A stretch of 64,000 nt of DNA from JAGXLC01 sp964585385 (GCA_964585385.1 CAZPDP010000002.1:62001-126000); one strand, 5' to 3'. Positions 45,898 to 56,335 are shown, counted from the stretch's first letter. Made by a program: numbers and translations. The notes: generated by a model from the letters alone, not told the origin.

Positions 45898-48831
45898 ATG
45901 AGAAAAACCGGTTTTTATCTTTTGTTGATTTTACTGATTTGGTCCCCAGGGTATTCTTTTTCCCAGATAAAGCGGACGGGCCTCCCATTTATCCGTAATT
46001 ATGAAAGAGATGAATATAAAGGTGGACGTCAATCTTGGGGTATAACCCAAAACGAACGGAATTTGATTTATTTTGCAAATAATTCCGGTATCCTGGAATT
46101 TGACGGGACAGACTGGAAATTGTATCCAGTTAAGAACCGTTCAGTCGTGCGATCTGTTGCTACAGGAAAAAATGGAAGAATTTATGCAGGAGCTTATAAT
46201 GAATTTGGCTACCTTAAGGAAAAGGAGGATGGACAGAAAGTATTTTATTCTCTTCTGGAGAAAGTTCCTGAAAAATATAGAGATTTTGGAGATATATGGA
46301 AGATTTTTGCTACCGAAAATGGGGTCATATTCCAGTCTTTCACCACTGTGTTCTTTTATAAAGATAACGAGATAAAGGTATTGTCACATAAAGGTCAGTT
46401 CCATTTTTCTTTTTATGTGGATGGCGTTCTTTATATTTCTGATGAAGAAGAAGGCCTGATGAAATACGATGGACAGCGTTTCGAACCTCTTGAAGGAGGA
46501 TCTTTCTTTGACCGGGAACGGAGAGTCTGGTCAATATTCGAACTGTCGCCGGATAGCCTGCTTATAGGTACCCAGAACAATGGATTGTTTATTTATCACG
46601 ATGGCAGGATAAATTCCTGGAATACAAGGGCAAATGACTTTATTCTAAGAAACCAGTTATTTAGTGCTGCAAAAATTTCTCCGGAATATTTTGCATTCGG
46701 TTCAATACAGAATGGAATAATCGTTGTAAACAGAAATGGAGAAATTCTTCAACATATTAACAAAGAACGAGGACTGCAGAACAATACCATTCTGAGCACT
46801 CATTGTGATCACGAAGGCAATCTATGGCTTGGTCTTGATCATGGAATTGACTACATAGAAATAAATTCTCCCGTAACTTATTTTGGGGAAGGTTTCAATA
46901 TAGAAGGAACAGGCTATACTGCAGCTTTTCATGAGGGGAAAGTTTACCTGGGAACTAACCAGGCTTTGTTTTATAACGATTATACCCAACAAAACGGAAG
47001 TTTGAGTATTGATGATAACTTCAGACTGGTTAAGGGAACAAAAGGACAGGTGTGGAATCTCTCCAAGTTTAATGGCGATTTATTTTGCGGGCATAATAAT
47101 GGGGCCTATATTATTGAAGGTGACAGTTCCCATGAAATATCAAGCATTCAGGGAGGCTGGAATTTTCTGCGTGTACCTGGTTCTCCGGATTATATTATTC
47201 AGGGTACTTATAGTGGTATGGTACGGCTTAAAAAAGAAAACGGGCAATGGCAATTTGATACAATCATAAAGGGTTTCAACGAGTCCAGCAGAATACAAAC
47301 CTGGGATGATTATGGCAATTTATGGATCACTCATGGATATAAAGGAGTTTATCGCATAAGACTGAATGAACAACTTGACAGTGTTACACAGGTGACTCTC
47401 TATAATTCCAGTAATGGATTGCCTTCAAAACTTGGTAATTCAGTATTTAAGCTGGATGGAAATATTTATGCTTCCACTGAGGATGGGATTTACAGGTATG
47501 TTTTCTTTTCAGATCAATTTGAAAAGGATACACTCTATTCTACCAAACTTAATGATTTCCAGTTAAGCGATTTGAAAAAGGACAGATATGGAAATTTGTG
47601 GTACTTTTCCAATTATTCCCGAAATCTTAATCTTATAAAAGGAAAAGGTAGTCCTCAGTGTTTTGATGATATAGAAGTGCTTCACAAACTGGATAATAAG
47701 TATGTGCCGGCTTTCGAACACATTAATGTCTATGATTCAGCCAATGTGATTATTGGGACCGTTGATGGTTTTGCCCATTTTAATCCTACCTTCCGGGCAA
47801 AGGATTCCGCAAGTTTTGAGGCCCTTATCAGAAAATTCAGTTTTTACTGCAAACGCGATACCATCATTTATTATAACATAAATTCGGCAGAGACGGGAAA
47901 CATTCAGAAAGTTAATCTCCAGTCTCTTCAATCGATAAAAATTGATTATACAACTACCTTCTATGAAAATCTGGAACATAATCAGTTTAGTTTTTTCCTT
48001 GAAGGTTACGATGAAAACTGGTCTGTGTGGAGCGAGCGGGCAACAAAGGAATATACAAATCTACCCCCGGGAGATTATACCTTTTGGGTAAAAGCCAGGA
48101 ATGTGTATGGAAGGGAAAGTAAAGCCAGTGAATTTCAGTTTACTATTCTTCCACCCTGGTATCAGACAGTTTGGGCGTATATTGCATATGTTATCGTGTT
48201 TGCAGGTCTTGTTTATATGCTTGTCATTTATCTGAGAAGAAAAATACACAGAGAAAAGCTCAAGCTTAATGAGAAGCAAAAGGAAGAACTTAAAAAGCAA
48301 AGAGAAAAATACGAAATGGAAAGGCTTGAGATGGAAAATAAAATCATCAGGTTACAGAATGATAAGCTTCAGTCGGACTTAAGCAGACAAAGAAGCCAGG
48401 TGGAACTAAAAAACAAAGAACTTGCTTCACAAGCTGTAAATATTAACAGGAAAAACGATATTCTGAATTATATCAAGAAAGAGCTGGAAAAAGTCAATAA
48501 AAAAGTAAACCCTGATGCCCAGTTTCAGCTTAAGCTATTAAACAAAAAGATAGAGGATGATTTGAATTTAGAGGAAGACTGGAAACATTTCAAGCAATAC
48601 TTTGATGAGGTTCAGGGAGATTTTATTAAGCGTATAAAAGACCAGTATCCCGAACTTTCACCCAATGATTTGAAACTTTGTGCTTACCTGAGAATGAATC
48701 TTTCTACCAAAGAAATCGCCCCATTTCTGAATATTAGCCCCCGCGGAGTGGAGATTCACAGGTACAGATTAAGAAAGAAGCTGGGGTTATCAAGGGATAC
48801 CAACCTTGTTGAATTTTTGCTCGAAATTTAG
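45898..48831 (+). CDS. Membrane-tethered sensor with beta-propellers and LuxR-type HTH
   Basis: A 977-residue regulator. A signal/anchor is followed by two periplasmic seven-bladed Reg_prop-type propellers (about 30-660, with repeats such as DHEGNLWLGLDHGIDYI and DRYGNLWYFSNYS), then a Y_Y_Y domain (GYDENWSVWSERATKEYTNLPPGDYTF is split across 690-755). One helix (about 758-780), a Lys/Glu-rich coiled-coil and a C-terminal LuxR-type HTH (about 918-977, with STKEIAPFLNISPRGVEIHR) complete it. No kinase, receiver or phosphotransfer domain is present, so the signal would pass directly from glycan sensing outside to DNA inside. It is upstream of and co-directional with the GH3/SusCD genes, and is their likely regulator. 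Confidence 0.85.
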   Translation: MRKTGFYLLLILLIWSPGYSFSQIKRTGLPFIRNYERDEYKGGRQSWGITQNERNLIYFANNSGILEFDGTDWKLYPVKNRSVVRSVATGKNGRIYAGAYNEFGYLKEKEDGQKVFYSLLEKVPEKYRDFGDIWKIFATENGVIFQSFTTVFFYKDNEIKVLSHKGQFHFSFYVDGVLYISDEEEGLMKYDGQRFEPLEGGSFFDRERRVWSIFELSPDSLLIGTQNNGLFIYHDGRINSWNTRANDFILRNQLFSAAKISPEYFAFGSIQNGIIVVNRNGEILQHINKERGLQNNTILSTHCDHEGNLWLGLDHGIDYIEINSPVTYFGEGFNIEGTGYTAAFHEGKVYLGTNQALFYNDYTQQNGSLSIDDNFRLVKGTKGQVWNLSKFNGDLFCGHNNGAYIIEGDSSHEISSIQGGWNFLRVPGSPDYIIQGTYSGMVRLKKENGQWQFDTIIKGFNESSRIQTWDDYGNLWITHGYKGVYRIRLNEQLDSVTQVTLYNSSNGLPSKLGNSVFKLDGNIYASTEDGIYRYVFFSDQFEKDTLYSTKLNDFQLSDLKKDRYGNLWYFSNYSRNLNLIKGKGSPQCFDDIEVLHKLDNKYVPAFEHINVYDSANVIIGTVDGFAHFNPTFRAKDSASFEALIRKFSFYCKRDTIIYYNINSAETGNIQKVNLQSLQSIKIDYTTTFYENLEHNQFSFFLEGYDENWSVWSERATKEYTNLPPGDYTFWVKARNVYGRESKASEFQFTILPPWYQTVWAYIAYVIVFAGLVYMLVIYLRRKIHREKLKLNEKQKEELKKQREKYEMERLEMENKIIRLQNDKLQSDLSRQRSQVELKNKELASQAVNINRKNDILNYIKKELEKVNKKVNPDAQFQLKLLNKKIEDDLNLEEDWKHFKQYFDEVQGDFIKRIKDQYPELSPNDLKLCAYLRMNLSTKEIAPFLNISPRGVEIHRYRLRKKLGLSRDTNLVEFLLEI

Positions 48832-48866
48832 TGTTGAATAACTGAAGAAGTATAGGAATAAATTCA

Positions 48867-48874
48867 TACTTTTG
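48867..48874 (+). promoter_or_regulatory. Distal -7 box before the GH3 gene
   Basis: TACTTTTG matches TAnnTTTG but lies about 250 bases before the GH3 start and upstream of the TGATGTGTTT repeats, so its role is unclear. Confidence 0.25.
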
Positions 48875-48963
48875 TTGGATAATAACACAATTTTTTTTAC
48901 TTCCTGATTGTTGTGTTAATTTTTTTCTTAAGAGTTTGCCATACAACATTTTATGTTTTTTTA

Positions 48964-49026
48964 TGATGTGTTTGATTTCCTTCTGATGTGTTTATGATGT
49001 ATTCCTTTAAATTCCCTGATGTGTTT
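48964..49026 (+). repeat. Phased TGATGTGTTT direct repeats
   Basis: TGATGTGTTT occurs at 48964, 48984 and 49017, with a variant TGATGTATTC at 48995. The start-to-start steps are 20, 11 and 22 bases, close to two, one and two helical turns, so all copies face one side of the DNA. They lie in the 293-base gap between the HTH sensor and the GH3 gene. Confidence 0.6.
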
Positions 49027-49124
49027 TAATTGCAGGTGAAAAATTGTTTTTAACTTAACCTTTATTTAACATTGTTAAAAAGCATAAAATTTAGCCAGCT
49101 CATCACATTCAAATGTTAATTTCT

Positions 49125-51389
49125 ATGAAAAAATTGCCTGCAATTCTCATTGTACTATCACTTTCACTTTTTACAGGATGCTCCGGAAGTGATAACCCCG
49201 AAACACAATTAAATAATGAGGCCAAAATTGAGGCCTTGTTATCTGATATGACCCTGGAGGAAAAAGTGGGTCAGATGACACAGATAACCCTTTCCCATTT
49301 GTTAAAAAGCAATGATGAGGGAGTCATTGAACCTTTTGAGCTGGATACTGCCAAATTAAAGGAAGCGTTAATCGATCATCATGTAGGATCTATATTGAAT
49401 TGTGGTGGACATGCCAACAGCCTGTCAAAATGGAATGAGATTATCACACAGATTCAGGAGATGGCAATGAATGATACTCGCCTTCAAGTTCCTGTTTTAT
49501 ATGGGATAGATGCCATTCATGGAGCCAATTACACACAGAATGCAACCTTATTCCCACAACAGATTGCCCAGGCTGCTGCTTTTAACCCTGAGATAACCCG
49601 TAAAATAGGGAGTATTACAGCCTATGAAACAAGAGCTTCGGGAATCCCATGGACATTTTCTCCGGTTTTGGGTCTTGGACGCCATGCAGCATGGCCGAGA
49701 TTCTGGGAAACTTTTGGTGAAGATGTTTATCTATCAGAAGTTATGGGCGAGGTCCTGACAGAAGGTTACCAGGGAACGGATGCAAACATAGATTCAACCA
49801 AAATAGCTGCATGTGCCAAACATTATGTTGGATATTCCGCGCCCAATACCGGAAAAGACAGAACGCCCGCTTCAATTCCGGAAAGAGAGCTCAGAGAATA
49901 TTTTCTCCCCTCTTTCGAAGCTTCAATAAATGCCGGCGCTAAAACCGTAATGGTAAATTCCGGGGAAATTAACGGCGTACCTGTTCATGCAAGCAAATTT
50001 CTCCTGACAGATATATTAAAAGATGAGCTGAAGTTTAATGGCCTGGTGGTAAGCGACTGGCAGGATATTCGCTACCTGCATGAAAGACATAAAATTGCAG
50101 CTACACAGAAGGAAGCTGTCGAAAAAGCTGTAAATGCGGGAATTGATATGAGTATGGTGCCGGATAATTATAGTTTTTTCAATCATTTGATTGCACTGGT
50201 AGAAGAGGGTAAAGTTTCAGAAGAAAGAATAGATGATGCGGTAAAAAGAATTTTAGGGGTTAAGTTGGAACTGGGGTTATTTGAAAAACCTGTGACACAT
50301 TTTTCAGATTACCCCAGATTTGCTTCAAAAGAGTTTTCTTCATTCAATTTGCACTCGGCTGAAGAAGCTATCACACTCCTGAAAAATCAACACAACACAT
50401 TGCCTATTAAAAAGAATGCAAAAGTATTAGTTACCGGACCTACTGCCAATACTATGACTGCGCTTAACGGAGGATGGTCTTATACCTGGCAGGGAACTGA
50501 GACAGATAAATACATAGAAGAACATCATACAATACTGGAAGCCATTAAAAATGAGATTGGAAATGAAAATGTGAAATATGTTCCCGGTTCAGGATTTGAT
50601 AAAACGTTAGATGTTAATGAAGCTCTTCGGGCAGCAGGCAGCGTAGATCATATAATTATGTGTCTCGGAGAAGATGCCTATTGCGAAAAGCCCGGGGATA
50701 TTAATGATTTGTATATCCCGGAAGCTCAGAAAAATTTAGCGCTGGCACTTGCTTCAACAGGAAAGCCGGTTACCCTTGTTTTGGTTGAAGGTCGTCCCCG
50801 GTTGATTTCAAAATTTGAGGACAAAATGAATGCTGTTTTGATGGCTTATTTGCCTGGTAACCGTGGAGGAGATGCTATTGCAAATATTCTTTTTGGCGAT
50901 GTGAATCCTTCGGGGAAACTACCATTCACTTATCCCAAATATCCCAACGCACTTGAAATGTATGATCATAAACATACTGAAAATCTGGATAACGGGGAAT
51001 CTGAAACATCTTTTAATCCACAGTACGAGTTTGGGCACGGGTTAAGCTATACAAATTTTACTTACTCAGATATTCAGCTGAGCGATACGGTGTTGAATGG
51101 AGAAGAAAATATCGAGATTCTATTGCATGTAACAAACACGGGTAAAAGGAAGGGCAAAGAAACAGTATTATTGTTTATCCGGGATCATTACGCAAGCATT
51201 ACACCTTCCGTAAAGCGTTTAAAAAGGTTCAAGAAGATTGAGTTAGCCCCTGGGGAGTCAGAAACCGTAGGCTTCTCAATAACAAGAAAGGACCTGCAAT
51301 TTGTTGGAAAGAATAATAACTGGACAGCAGAACCGGGCCGGTTTACCATAATGATTTCCGACCGCAAAAAAGATTTTATGTTAGAATGA
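49125..51389 (+). CDS. GH3 family beta-glucosidase lipoprotein
   Basis: A glycoside hydrolase family 3 exo-beta-glucosidase that releases glucose from beta-glucan oligosaccharides. A lipobox (SLFTGCSGS, Cys19) marks it as a lipoprotein. The TIM barrel carries GIDAIHGANY, AKHYVGYS (K232, H233) and the nucleophile D311 in GLVVSDWQDI. The second domain has GEDAYCEKPGD, where E521 aligns with the acid/base of plant ExoI enzymes. A C-terminal Fn3-like domain follows. The ATG at 49125 gives a normal lipoprotein signal; an in-frame ATG at 49113 is the alternative. It heads the SusCD region. Confidence 0.93.
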   Translation: MKKLPAILIVLSLSLFTGCSGSDNPETQLNNEAKIEALLSDMTLEEKVGQMTQITLSHLLKSNDEGVIEPFELDTAKLKEALIDHHVGSILNCGGHANSLSKWNEIITQIQEMAMNDTRLQVPVLYGIDAIHGANYTQNATLFPQQIAQAAAFNPEITRKIGSITAYETRASGIPWTFSPVLGLGRHAAWPRFWETFGEDVYLSEVMGEVLTEGYQGTDANIDSTKIAACAKHYVGYSAPNTGKDRTPASIPERELREYFLPSFEASINAGAKTVMVNSGEINGVPVHASKFLLTDILKDELKFNGLVVSDWQDIRYLHERHKIAATQKEAVEKAVNAGIDMSMVPDNYSFFNHLIALVEEGKVSEERIDDAVKRILGVKLELGLFEKPVTHFSDYPRFASKEFSSFNLHSAEEAITLLKNQHNTLPIKKNAKVLVTGPTANTMTALNGGWSYTWQGTETDKYIEEHHTILEAIKNEIGNENVKYVPGSGFDKTLDVNEALRAAGSVDHIIMCLGEDAYCEKPGDINDLYIPEAQKNLALALASTGKPVTLVLVEGRPRLISKFEDKMNAVLMAYLPGNRGGDAIANILFGDVNPSGKLPFTYPKYPNALEMYDHKHTENLDNGESETSFNPQYEFGHGLSYTNFTYSDIQLSDTVLNGEENIEILLHVTNTGKRKGKETVLLFIRDHYASITPSVKRLKRFKKIELAPGESETVGFSITRKDLQFVGKNNNWTAEPGRFTIMISDRKKDFMLE

Positions 51390-51415
51390 TTCAAACATTT
51401 TTTCATGGGAAAAAT

Positions 51416-51429
51416 TGCAAACGTTTTCG
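51416..51429. promoter_or_regulatory. Candidate LacI-type site before susC
   Basis: TGCAAACGTTTTCG contains the palindromic core AAACGTTT centred on CG, as in many LacI-family operators. It lies about 110 bases before the SusC start. No LacI regulator gene is in the window. Confidence 0.3.
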
Positions 51430-51534
51430 GAGCAGAGTCATTATGAAAGCAACAGATTGCAGTATAATATTATAGAAGAGTTAATTAAACGATAGAAATT
51501 AATACACATTAAGCAAAATCAAAAATATTCAAAT

Positions 51535-54500
51535 ATGAAAAAAGGCATCTTGTTAGTAATTGCATTGTTTCTTTACAGCCTGAGTTTTGGCCAGGAGAAA
51601 ACCATAACCGGCACGGTAACGGATTCGGTTAGTAATTCTCCCCTGCCGGGCGTCAACATTTTTATAGAAGGAACAACAATAGGTACCACTTCGGACATGA
51701 ATGGCAAATACCAGTTAGTTGTACCTGAAGAATATAACAATGTGGTGTTTTCTTTTGTGGGATATGAACAAAAGACTGTAGCCATAGGAGACCGTACAGA
51801 AATTAATGTATCCCTCAAACCTAGCGTATCAGAACTTGATGAAGTTGTTGTGATTGGGTATGGAACGCAAAAGAAAAGTTTAGTAACGGGTTCTATTTCG
51901 AAAGTAGGCACAGAAGATATTACACAGGACCAGTCCCGTATAGAAAAGTCTATTCAGGGTAAGTCTGCAGGTGTTAACATTATGCAGGAATCCGGTTCTC
52001 CGGGTGGCGGAATGACAATACGAATAAGAGGAACGGGTAGCAACATTAATTCTGAGCCTCTTTTTATTGTGGACGGTATGCGCACGGATGGAATGGAGTA
52101 TTTAAACCCTGCGGATATTGAGTCGGTTGAAGTGTTAAAAGACGCAGCATCAGCTGCAATTTATGGAGCAGAAGGAGCTAACGGGGTAGTGCTGATTACA
52201 ACAAAATCTGCGGAAGCAGGTGAATCCAAAATAAATTATAGTTATAGCAATGGCTGGCAGGATGCAACAAATTATGTTGAGGTCATGAATGCCAAACAGT
52301 ATGCCTCCTATTTCAGGGAAGGTCGTAGCTATGAAATAATAACCAGGGGAAGAGGAACCCAGGAAGACTTGCCGGATGTTTTAGATAATTCTTATCCTTT
52401 TAATCCCGATACTTTGGGAAGAGGGACGGACTGGATGAATGAAATTTTCCAAAGTGCTCCTGTTCAGCAACATCATCTGTCAATTCAGGGAGGTTCCGAG
52501 AAAACAAAAGTTTTCGCTTCAGCTTCTTATTACGATCAGGATGGTATTGTTGGCGGGTCTAAAGCAAATTTTAACCGTGCTACGGCTCGTATAAATGTTG
52601 ATCATGACGCAAAGGAATGGTTAAAGATTGGAAGTAAGATTTCTTACACGAATCTTAACAGAAAACAAATAGCGGAAAACAATGAATTTGGTGGTGTCAT
52701 TAGTAATGCAATGGCTATTGATCCATTAACTTCTGTTTATGTAAATGAGTTGGATGATCTTCCTGACAAATACCTTCCCCAGATCAAGGATAATTTTGAA
52801 AACCCGGATAACTCATCCCTTAAAGCGCCCGGAGGTAGAGGGTATTTCGGAATGTCACCTTATGTTCAGAATGAAATCGTCAACCCAGTAGCACAGATGC
52901 ATAACGATCATGGAAGATGGTCGCAGGATAAATTAACAGCAGGATTTTATACTAATATAAAACCTATTGAAGGCTTTAATGTGCGTTCAAGCTATGATAT
53001 TGACCTGTCATACGGAAATAACCTTTACTGGACACCAAGGTATTACTATCATTCAGTCAATTATAACTACAGAAACAGCACGGGCCAGTCAACAGATAAA
53101 TGGTTTACCTGGCAGCTTGAAAATGTAGCCAATTATACAAAAGATTTTGGTAATCATTCCTTTGATGTGATGGCCGGGATGACAGCAAGAGAATACAATC
53201 ACTTTAATCTGAATGGATATGGAGAAGTACTCCAGGAGGAAAGCTGGGATTTCGCAGTGCTCGATGCCGTACTGAGTGATACCACAAGAGCTGCAGCGGG
53301 AGGATACCGTGACGAAAACCGGTTGTTTTCCTATTTTGGGCGTGTTCAGTACGATTTCCAGGAGAAATACATGTTAAATGCTACCTTTAGAGCAGATGGT
53401 TCTTCAAAACTTTCAGAAGGCAATAAATTTAGATATTTTCCCTCAGTTTCTTTAGGCTGGGTAGTTACAAATGAAGATTTTCAATTGCCTGAAGTCATTA
53501 ACTTTTTGAAACTTCGTGGTAGTTGGGGACGTAACGGTTCAATTCGTTCACTCGGAAATTTTGACTATGTATCAACCATTAAAAGTGATGCTGAATCCAG
53601 TTATTATTTGAGTGGAGGAACTAAACTTACCGGGGCTGAGCCGGTTAGATTAGCGAATCCGAACCTTGTTTGGGAAACCAGCGAACAAATAGATGTAGGT
53701 TTTGACCTCTACCTGTTCAATAGTCAGGTAACCCTGTCTGCTGATTATTATCAAAAAACAACCATTGACTTGATTACAACAGGACCTGTTCCTCTTTATG
53801 TTGGTAATGATCAACCTTTGGTTAATGCAGGAGATGTAGTAAATTCAGGTGTAGAACTTGAATTAGGGTTAAAGAAAAAGCTGGGGGATTTTTCTTACGA
53901 TATAAAAGCACAAGCTTCGTATTTAAAAAATGAAGTTACTTATATCGGGAACAAGGCTTCCGTTTTATTAGGAGCAAATTTAGGAACCACCGGAGCCATA
54001 ACAAGAGCAGAAGAAGGTAAGCCTATGTGGTACTTTTATGGTTATGAGGATGATGGCATTTTTAAGTCCTGGGGGGAAATCCAGTCTTATACAAACGAGG
54101 AAGGAAAGTTAATTCAACCCCTTGCAATTCCCGGAGATATAAAATTCAAAGATATTGACGGAGATGGTCGAATAACAGAAGCAGATAAGACCATGATAGG
54201 TAATCCACATCCCAAATATACATTCGGTCTTTCAAGTACCTTCAAATATAAAGGTTTTGATTTGAATATGTTTTTCAATGCTCGTGCCGGGGTTGATGTA
54301 TACTTTGGAGCCTACCGCACTGATTTGAACATGAATAACAAACCGGAATTTTTCTATGAAGAGGCATGGACTCCGCGTAATAATACTGCTGATTTTCCAA
54401 GATTAACAGTGGATGATGCAAACCGTAACTTCACTCATAATAGTATGTTCGTGTTTGATGGTTCTTTTGTACGTCTGCAATCAGCAGAACTGGGTTATAC

Positions 54501-54705
54501 CCTGCCTGATAAATTAACTGACAAAGTTAAAATTGAGCAATTAAGGGTTTATATATCAGGACAGAATCTGTTTTTATTAACTAAATACCCTGGCGATCCT
54601 GAGGTTGGAAATACCGGAGGTTATGGCGGTAGCAGTATTGGTGTGGATCGTGGCTTGTATCCCAGATCAAGAATTCTGAGTATTGGGGCAAATGTTAATT
54701 TTTAG
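51535..54705 (+). CDS. susC: SusC/RagA family TonB-dependent transporter
   Basis: A 1056-residue TonB-dependent outer-membrane importer that partners SusD to take up oligosaccharides. It has a signal peptide (ending LSFGQ), a CarboxypepD-reg-like domain (about 22-95), the family signature DEVVVIGYGTQKKS, and a plug with IRIRGTGSNINSEPLFIVDG. The 22-strand barrel ends in a terminal Phe (SIGANVNF). There is no N-terminal signalling (STN) domain, so it is not expected to drive an anti-sigma switch, which fits control by the upstream HTH sensor. Confidence 0.96.
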   Translation: MKKGILLVIALFLYSLSFGQEKTITGTVTDSVSNSPLPGVNIFIEGTTIGTTSDMNGKYQLVVPEEYNNVVFSFVGYEQKTVAIGDRTEINVSLKPSVSELDEVVVIGYGTQKKSLVTGSISKVGTEDITQDQSRIEKSIQGKSAGVNIMQESGSPGGGMTIRIRGTGSNINSEPLFIVDGMRTDGMEYLNPADIESVEVLKDAASAAIYGAEGANGVVLITTKSAEAGESKINYSYSNGWQDATNYVEVMNAKQYASYFREGRSYEIITRGRGTQEDLPDVLDNSYPFNPDTLGRGTDWMNEIFQSAPVQQHHLSIQGGSEKTKVFASASYYDQDGIVGGSKANFNRATARINVDHDAKEWLKIGSKISYTNLNRKQIAENNEFGGVISNAMAIDPLTSVYVNELDDLPDKYLPQIKDNFENPDNSSLKAPGGRGYFGMSPYVQNEIVNPVAQMHNDHGRWSQDKLTAGFYTNIKPIEGFNVRSSYDIDLSYGNNLYWTPRYYYHSVNYNYRNSTGQSTDKWFTWQLENVANYTKDFGNHSFDVMAGMTAREYNHFNLNGYGEVLQEESWDFAVLDAVLSDTTRAAAGGYRDENRLFSYFGRVQYDFQEKYMLNATFRADGSSKLSEGNKFRYFPSVSLGWVVTNEDFQLPEVINFLKLRGSWGRNGSIRSLGNFDYVSTIKSDAESSYYLSGGTKLTGAEPVRLANPNLVWETSEQIDVGFDLYLFNSQVTLSADYYQKTTIDLITTGPVPLYVGNDQPLVNAGDVVNSGVELELGLKKKLGDFSYDIKAQASYLKNEVTYIGNKASVLLGANLGTTGAITRAEEGKPMWYFYGYEDDGIFKSWGEIQSYTNEEGKLIQPLAIPGDIKFKDIDGDGRITEADKTMIGNPHPKYTFGLSSTFKYKGFDLNMFFNARAGVDVYFGAYRTDLNMNNKPEFFYEEAWTPRNNTADFPRLTVDDANRNFTHNSMFVFDGSFVRLQSAELGYTLPDKLTDKVKIEQLRVYISGQNLFLLTKYPGDPEVGNTGGYGGSSIGVDRGLYPRSRILSIGANVNF

Positions 54706-54817
54706 GTTGAAATCTGTATGAACAAAATCACAAATAATAAAGAAAATCATATCATGGAAGTTCCATTAGACAGTAAAAGAGATGAAAGATTTTCCAAGAC
54801 ATTAAAATTTATTTAAT

Positions 54818-56335
54818 ATGAAAAAGATAATTCTATTTAGTTTGCTCATTATTCTTGCAAATTCATGTGCAGAGAATTGGCTCAAATTGGATCCAATCGG
54901 GCAAAAATTTGAGACGAACTACTACCAAACCGAAGAGGAAATTTTTTCCGGACTCGTTGCCGCTTATTCTATATTGCAACCGAAATATTATAGCGGCTGG
55001 TCTTCTTACTATTTCCTGGCAAACTTTCCTAGTGACGATGCAAAGGTTGTCGGAGGAGGACCGGGTGATCGCCCTGAATATCATGAACTCAGCGAATTCC
55101 GCACTGTTCCCACTAATCCTGCAGTGTTGCAGCTATGGCGCAGAGATTTCTATGGAGTTTACAGGGCGAACGTAGTCCTTGCGAATGCTGATCCGGAAAC
55201 ATCACAAAAGTCCAGAGAATATATTGCTGAAGCCAAATTCCTGCGAGCTTATTTCTATTTTGAATTAATACGCTTTTTTGGCGATGTTCCTTTGATAACC
55301 GGTACTTTAAGCAGTGATGAATACAATCAGCCAAGGGATCCGGCAGAGGAAGTTTTTGCTCAGATTATACAAGATTTAAGTGAAGCCGTTAACGATTTGC
55401 CGGGAAAACCGGAACTTGGAGGAGATGAATTTTACAGGGCTACTAAAGGCGCTGCCAATGCTCTGTTAGGTAAAGTATACTTGTATATGGCCTCACCTTA
55501 TTATCAACAAGAATATGATTTTTCAAAATCGGCAAATGAATACTATGAGCTCGCTGCCGGGCAATTTGAGCAGGTAATTGACGGAATATATGACCTGGAA
55601 GATAACTACGACGATATCTGGCAATACAGTCATGAAAACGGTATAGAATCCATTTTTGAAATTGAATATGCCAATATTGACAGAGGAGGTGACTGGGGTA
55701 ACGGTCGTGTCAATGGAGGAAACATCGATGTTCAGATGTCAGGTCCCCGTGGGATCTCAACAGACACCATGTTAGCAGGTTGGGGATTTGATATGGTATC
55801 GCAAGACTTGATTGCAGCTTATGATGCTGCTGGTGATTCTGCAAGAAAATATGGAACAGCCTATGGGGAAGATTTCCTGACAGAGATAGGAGCCAGCGAT
55901 TGGGAGCAAAACGAAGGTTATACCGGTTGGTTTAGTAAGAAGCGTGCTCCCTGGGCTCACATAACTTCTGATGTGGATCCTGTATGGAATTTTGAGACGA
56001 ATGAGCGAATGATTCGCTATGCAGATGTACTATTGATGTGTGCTGAAGCCTATCTTCAATCAGGCACTGGTGATCCCCTACCCCTGGTAAATGAAGTCAG
56101 GGAAAGGGCTTTTATGGATCCTTTAACTTCTGTATCTATGGAGGATATCAAACTGGAGCGGCGGCTTGAACTTGCGATGGAAGGACACAGGTTTTTTGAT
56201 CTGGTTAGATGGGGAGATGCCCCTTCAGTATTAGGCGACCTTGGTTTTGAGGAAAATAAACATGAAGTTTTCCCCATTCCTCAATCTGAAATCGACAACT
56301 CTGATGGAAATCTGAAACAAAATGAGAATTATTAA
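54818..56335 (+). CDS. susD: SusD/RagB family glycan-binding lipoprotein
   Basis: The surface lid of the SusCD complex that captures oligosaccharides. The signal ends with the lipobox Cys17 (LANSCAEN). TPR-like helices carry AEAKFLRAYFYFELIRFFGDVPL, the SusD hallmark, and the C-terminus has RRLELAMEGHRFFDLVRWGD and KHEVFPIPQSEID. The length of 505 residues is typical. It is 112 bases after susC and is followed by a palindrome and the PKD lipoprotein gene. Confidence 0.96.
   Translation: MKKIILFSLLIILANSCAENWLKLDPIGQKFETNYYQTEEEIFSGLVAAYSILQPKYYSGWSSYYFLANFPSDDAKVVGGGPGDRPEYHELSEFRTVPTNPAVLQLWRRDFYGVYRANVVLANADPETSQKSREYIAEAKFLRAYFYFELIRFFGDVPLITGTLSSDEYNQPRDPAEEVFAQIIQDLSEAVNDLPGKPELGGDEFYRATKGAANALLGKVYLYMASPYYQQEYDFSKSANEYYELAAGQFEQVIDGIYDLEDNYDDIWQYSHENGIESIFEIEYANIDRGGDWGNGRVNGGNIDVQMSGPRGISTDTMLAGWGFDMVSQDLIAAYDAAGDSARKYGTAYGEDFLTEIGASDWEQNEGYTGWFSKKRAPWAHITSDVDPVWNFETNERMIRYADVLLMCAEAYLQSGTGDPLPLVNEVRERAFMDPLTSVSMEDIKLERRLELAMEGHRFFDLVRWGDAPSVLGDLGFEENKHEVFPIPQSEIDNSDGNLKQNENY

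Noticed and set aside
48867..48874. Main GH3 promoter
   Set aside because: The box is about 250 bases upstream and beyond the repeat array; it is kept only as a weak site.
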